NCBI GenBank assembly: GCA_030037885.1
Contig: JASHPU010000094.1
Coordinates: 1 to 43,605, forward strand
Length of the DNA stretch: 43,605 nucleotides
Reading direction: 5' to 3'
Origin: Xanthobacteraceae bacterium
Lineage (GTDB): Bacteria > Pseudomonadota > Alphaproteobacteria > Rhizobiales > Xanthobacteraceae
Of this stretch, positions 41,649 through 43,605 are shown in pieces; the first letter of the stretch is position 1, and each line of letters begins with the position of its first letter. The position numbers were made by a program, and so were the translations under genes. The notes beneath the pieces are model-generated. The model was given only the letters and a program-made list of their open reading frames with translations. It was not told the DNA's origin and ran no database searches.

Positions 41649-42842
41649 TCAAAACCGCAAGGCCGCTATGACCGAGCCTGCGAATGCCAGTGCCGCGAGA
41701 GCGACGAACGCAGCTGCGTAGTTCACCGCGGCGGCAATCGCCCCGAAGGCGAGCGGCGCGACCAGCATGCTGGCGATGAGGAAGAGATTGGCGCCGGCCG
41801 TCATGGCGCCGACTTCGGAGGGCAGCGAGCGGCGGGCGACTTCGCCCAGAAGCACGGGAAGAAAACCCGCCGCCGTAAGGCCGAACAATGCGCTCACCGC
41901 GATCATCGCCGCCAGCGGCCAGGCCGGCGTGAATGCGGCCGTCATGACGGCGGCGAGCGCCATCAGCAAGCCTATGATGCACATGACGGTATGCGGCCTG
42001 AGCAAGCGGTCGGCGCATATGGCCCACACGATCTGTCCGGCAATGCCGCCCGCCTGGGAAGCGCCGAAGGCGAGTCCCGCCATGGACAACGTCGTCCCGA
42101 CGCCCTGGACCAAATAGACGGTAAGGAACGAGCGAAGGCATTGTTGCAAGGCGACAAAGGTCATGGCGGCGGCGATGAAGCTGCGCATGCCTTGAAGCGT
42201 CAGCACATGCCGGGCAGGTTCAAGCGGATGGAACGCCTTTGGACTCGCGCCGCGGGCGCCATTCATCCATCCGATCGTCGGGAAAAGCGCGGCAACGACC
42301 ACGCCGCCCGCCAGTGCGAGCAACAGTACCGCCCCGCGCCAGCCCGAATGCAGCACCAGTACCGGAATGATGACTCCGGCGAAAACTCCTCCCAGAGGAA
42401 CACCGGTTTGTTTGATGGCCATGATGAGACCGGCCGTGTGCTGCGTGGTGCGAGGCCCCAGCATTTGCGCGCTCGCCGGGTTCATGCCGCCATTGGCGGC
42501 ACCCATCGCGATGCCCGTAAGCGCCGCAAGCGCAATGCTCACGGGCAAAAGAAAAACGAGTCCTGCGACGCTGAACAGGACGCATATGAGGGCCAGCCCC
42601 ATTCCTCCCACGCGGTTCAGAATATTGGGAACCTGAAAGCTGAAAAAGAACGCGGCGAGATAGAGTATCGGCCCATAGAAGGTGATGAGGTCGGCTCGCC
42701 ATCCGGTATCGGCGGCGATCGCCGGAGCTAGGACCGGAACGCTCGCGCCCAACAGGGCTATCATCGTCTGGACGAGCAGGCTCACGCCTACGGCCGCAGG
42801 CAACTCCAGTTTTATCAGGTGTGTTGATCTCAGCACATTCAT
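41649..42842 (-). CDS. MFS transporter
   Basis: The ATG at 42842 gives 397 residues with twelve hydrophobic helices. The signature between helices 2 and 3 is weak, as in the CynX/NimT-like branch; MGAANGGMNPASAQML and AIKQTGVPLGGVFAGVIIPV, the helix-4 and helix-5 patterns, are conserved in that branch, which carries cyanate, nitroimidazole or other small organic anions. A longer frame begins at 42929 but its first 29 residues are hydrophilic. No ribosome site is clear at either start. Divergent from the gene at 43223. Confidence 0.85.
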   Translation of the reverse strand: MNVLRSTHLIKLELPAAVGVSLLVQTMIALLGASVPVLAPAIAADTGWRADLITFYGPILYLAAFFFSFQVPNILNRVGGMGLALICVLFSVAGLVFLLPVSIALAALTGIAMGAANGGMNPASAQMLGPRTTQHTAGLIMAIKQTGVPLGGVFAGVIIPVLVLHSGWRGAVLLLALAGGVVVAALFPTIGWMNGARGASPKAFHPLEPARHVLTLQGMRSFIAAAMTFVALQQCLRSFLTVYLVQGVGTTLSMAGLAFGASQAGGIAGQIVWAICADRLLRPHTVMCIIGLLMALAAVMTAAFTPAWPLAAMIAVSALFGLTAAGFLPVLLGEVARRSLPSEVGAMTAGANLFLIASMLVAPLAFGAIAAAVNYAAAFVALAALAFAGSVIAALRF

Positions 42843-42968
42843 GAGGGAGTTCTCAGAGGCAGACTGGATCACGATTGCTCTATCATACCACGTTTGACCA
42901 CTCACCGGCGACGCCGGCCGATTTTGCACGGCGCAGCCTTGCGCGCCAGTGACGACGCATTTAGCCCC

Positions 42969-43098
42969 GGATTGAAGAGCCGTCTTTATAACTATGCTTC
43001 TTATCGAGGAGTCTTCTTCACAACCGTGCTCCTTATCGAAGAGTCGTGTTTAACAGCATGCAGCCATATCGCAACGTCGTCTAAGAACGAACTGTCAT
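42969..43098 (+). repeat. Four iterated sites with 32-base period
   Basis: Consecutive 32-base units start at 42969, 43001 and 43033; any two of these three agree at 21-22 of 32 positions. A weaker fourth unit is displaced by one base (core at 43067). The best core reads TTATCGAAGAGTCGT. The period is close to three helical turns, so a protein could bind all copies on one face of the DNA. They lie in the AT-rich divergent region between the MFS gene and the gene at 43223. The rest of 42843-43222 shows no gene. Confidence 0.6.
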
Positions 43099-43222
43099 CT
43101 ATATTCAACTTAAGATTATTAATCATTTACTTACTCGTCATAGTTTCGTCACACTCGAAAGTTATATGCGTCGACCGTTAATTTGCTGAGCCGTTTTAAA
43201 GTTCATTGATCGGGAGGTAAAA

Positions 43223-43605
43223 GTGCTCAAGGTCCGCTCAATTCAAGAAGACGTTCCGACGCTGCAACGATATTACTGGCCGCCCTGCTATCGGTCCGGC
43301 GGAATCGCCGCCGACCTGCGCAGTTTCATCCGGCTCACTGCCGCGGAGCAGCGGGCGGAGCTGGCGGCCAGGCGGCGAAACCCCGATTTACACGATGCGT
43401 TCGTCAACAACGCGCTCGGCACCCTTTACGGCTACGTCTACGGCTACCACGACAGTCCGTTGTATCTGAGGACAGACGACGAACTTGAAGCCCGGCTGCT
43501 GAGCGCAAAGCTCGAGCTGGAACGGGAATTCCTGGACCATTTTCTGCGGCCGAAGCCGGCGCCCGCCGGCATCACTCTGCAAGACGGGTGTTCCTATTTG
43601 CGCTC
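43223..43605 (+). CDS. Unknown protein, cut by window end
   Basis: A GTG at 43223 follows GGGAGG at good spacing and the frame stays open for 127 codons to the right edge. The product begins MLKVRSIQEDVPTLQRYYWP and goes on with FVNNALGTLYGYVYGYHDSP and KLELEREFLDHFLRPK; helical, rich in aromatic residues, with good third-position GC bias, so it is surely coding. I cannot name the family from the first 127 residues. Regulation by the iterated sites just upstream is possible. Confidence 0.65.
   Translation, partial: MLKVRSIQEDVPTLQRYYWPPCYRSGGIAADLRSFIRLTAAEQRAELAARRRNPDLHDAFVNNALGTLYGYVYGYHDSPLYLRTDDELEARLLSAKLELEREFLDHFLRPKPAPAGITLQDGCSYLR

Noticed and set aside
42969-43098. CRISPR array
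   Set aside because: The 32-base units are contiguous and degenerate, without constant repeats alternating with unique spacers, and no cas genes are present.

Overview
The window looks like a chromosomal segment of a high-GC alphaproteobacterium of the Hyphomicrobiales (Bradyrhizobium, Rhodopseudomonas or Pseudolabrys-like). The reasons are strong GC bias at third codon positions, many REP-like palindromes of the kind seen between genes in that group, a GGAAC-N16-CGTT promoter typical of the alphaproteobacterial general stress sigma factor EcfG, and a gene content dominated by uptake and breakdown of organic acids and aromatic compounds. The assignment is inference from style; no rRNA or tRNA gene is present to confirm it.

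Layout. 1-3.3 kb: the 5' part of a bifunctional salicylyl-CoA 5-hydroxylase-like flavoenzyme diverges from a thiamine-diphosphate enzyme, with a paired operator-like repeat between them. 3.4-6.3 kb: a more AT-rich accessory patch with two membrane proteins of unknown function, surrounded by decayed C-terminal gene remnants. 6.4-11.4 kb: a TauD/TfdA-type dioxygenase, a DoxX protein, a metal-dependent amidohydrolase, a propeller-like protein, a small secreted protein and a CsbD stress protein. 11.5-16.3 kb: a complete branched-chain-amino-acid-type (HAAT) ABC uptake operon in the order SBP-H-M-G-F on the minus strand. 17.2-20 kb: an S9 peptidase and a class II aldolase-family protein. 20-21.8 kb: a HigBA/RelE-type toxin-antitoxin pair with a frameshifted third gene. 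21.9-30.5 kb: an acyl-CoA synthetase, a second HAAT uptake operon whose M and G subunits are fused, and an LLM flavin monooxygenase. 31.3-33.1 kb: a second thiamine-diphosphate enzyme. 33.1-35 kb: an AT-rich island with an anti-phage dCTP deaminase (AvcD-like). 35.1-43.6 kb: folD, a DegP/HtrA protease, an HlyD-type adaptor, a large secreted protein of unknown function, an MFS transporter and a truncated unknown gene.

How it fits together. Two solute-binding-protein-dependent importers, a CoA ligase, a CoA-thioester ring hydroxylase, a 2-oxoglutarate dioxygenase, an LLM monooxygenase, an amidohydrolase and two acetolactate-synthase-like enzymes suggest scavenging of aromatic or other organic acids. 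No substrate can be fixed from sequence alone. Interspersed among these are small, AT-richer accessory patches with defence or stability functions (toxin-antitoxin, dCTP deaminase). The most notable items are the AvcD-like deaminase with an unexplained 5' region that could hold a regulatory RNA, the toxin-antitoxin locus with a frameshifted third gene, a 230-bp nested palindrome next to a TPP enzyme gene, a REP element read in frame through another TPP enzyme gene, and a set of 32-bp iterated sites at the right end.
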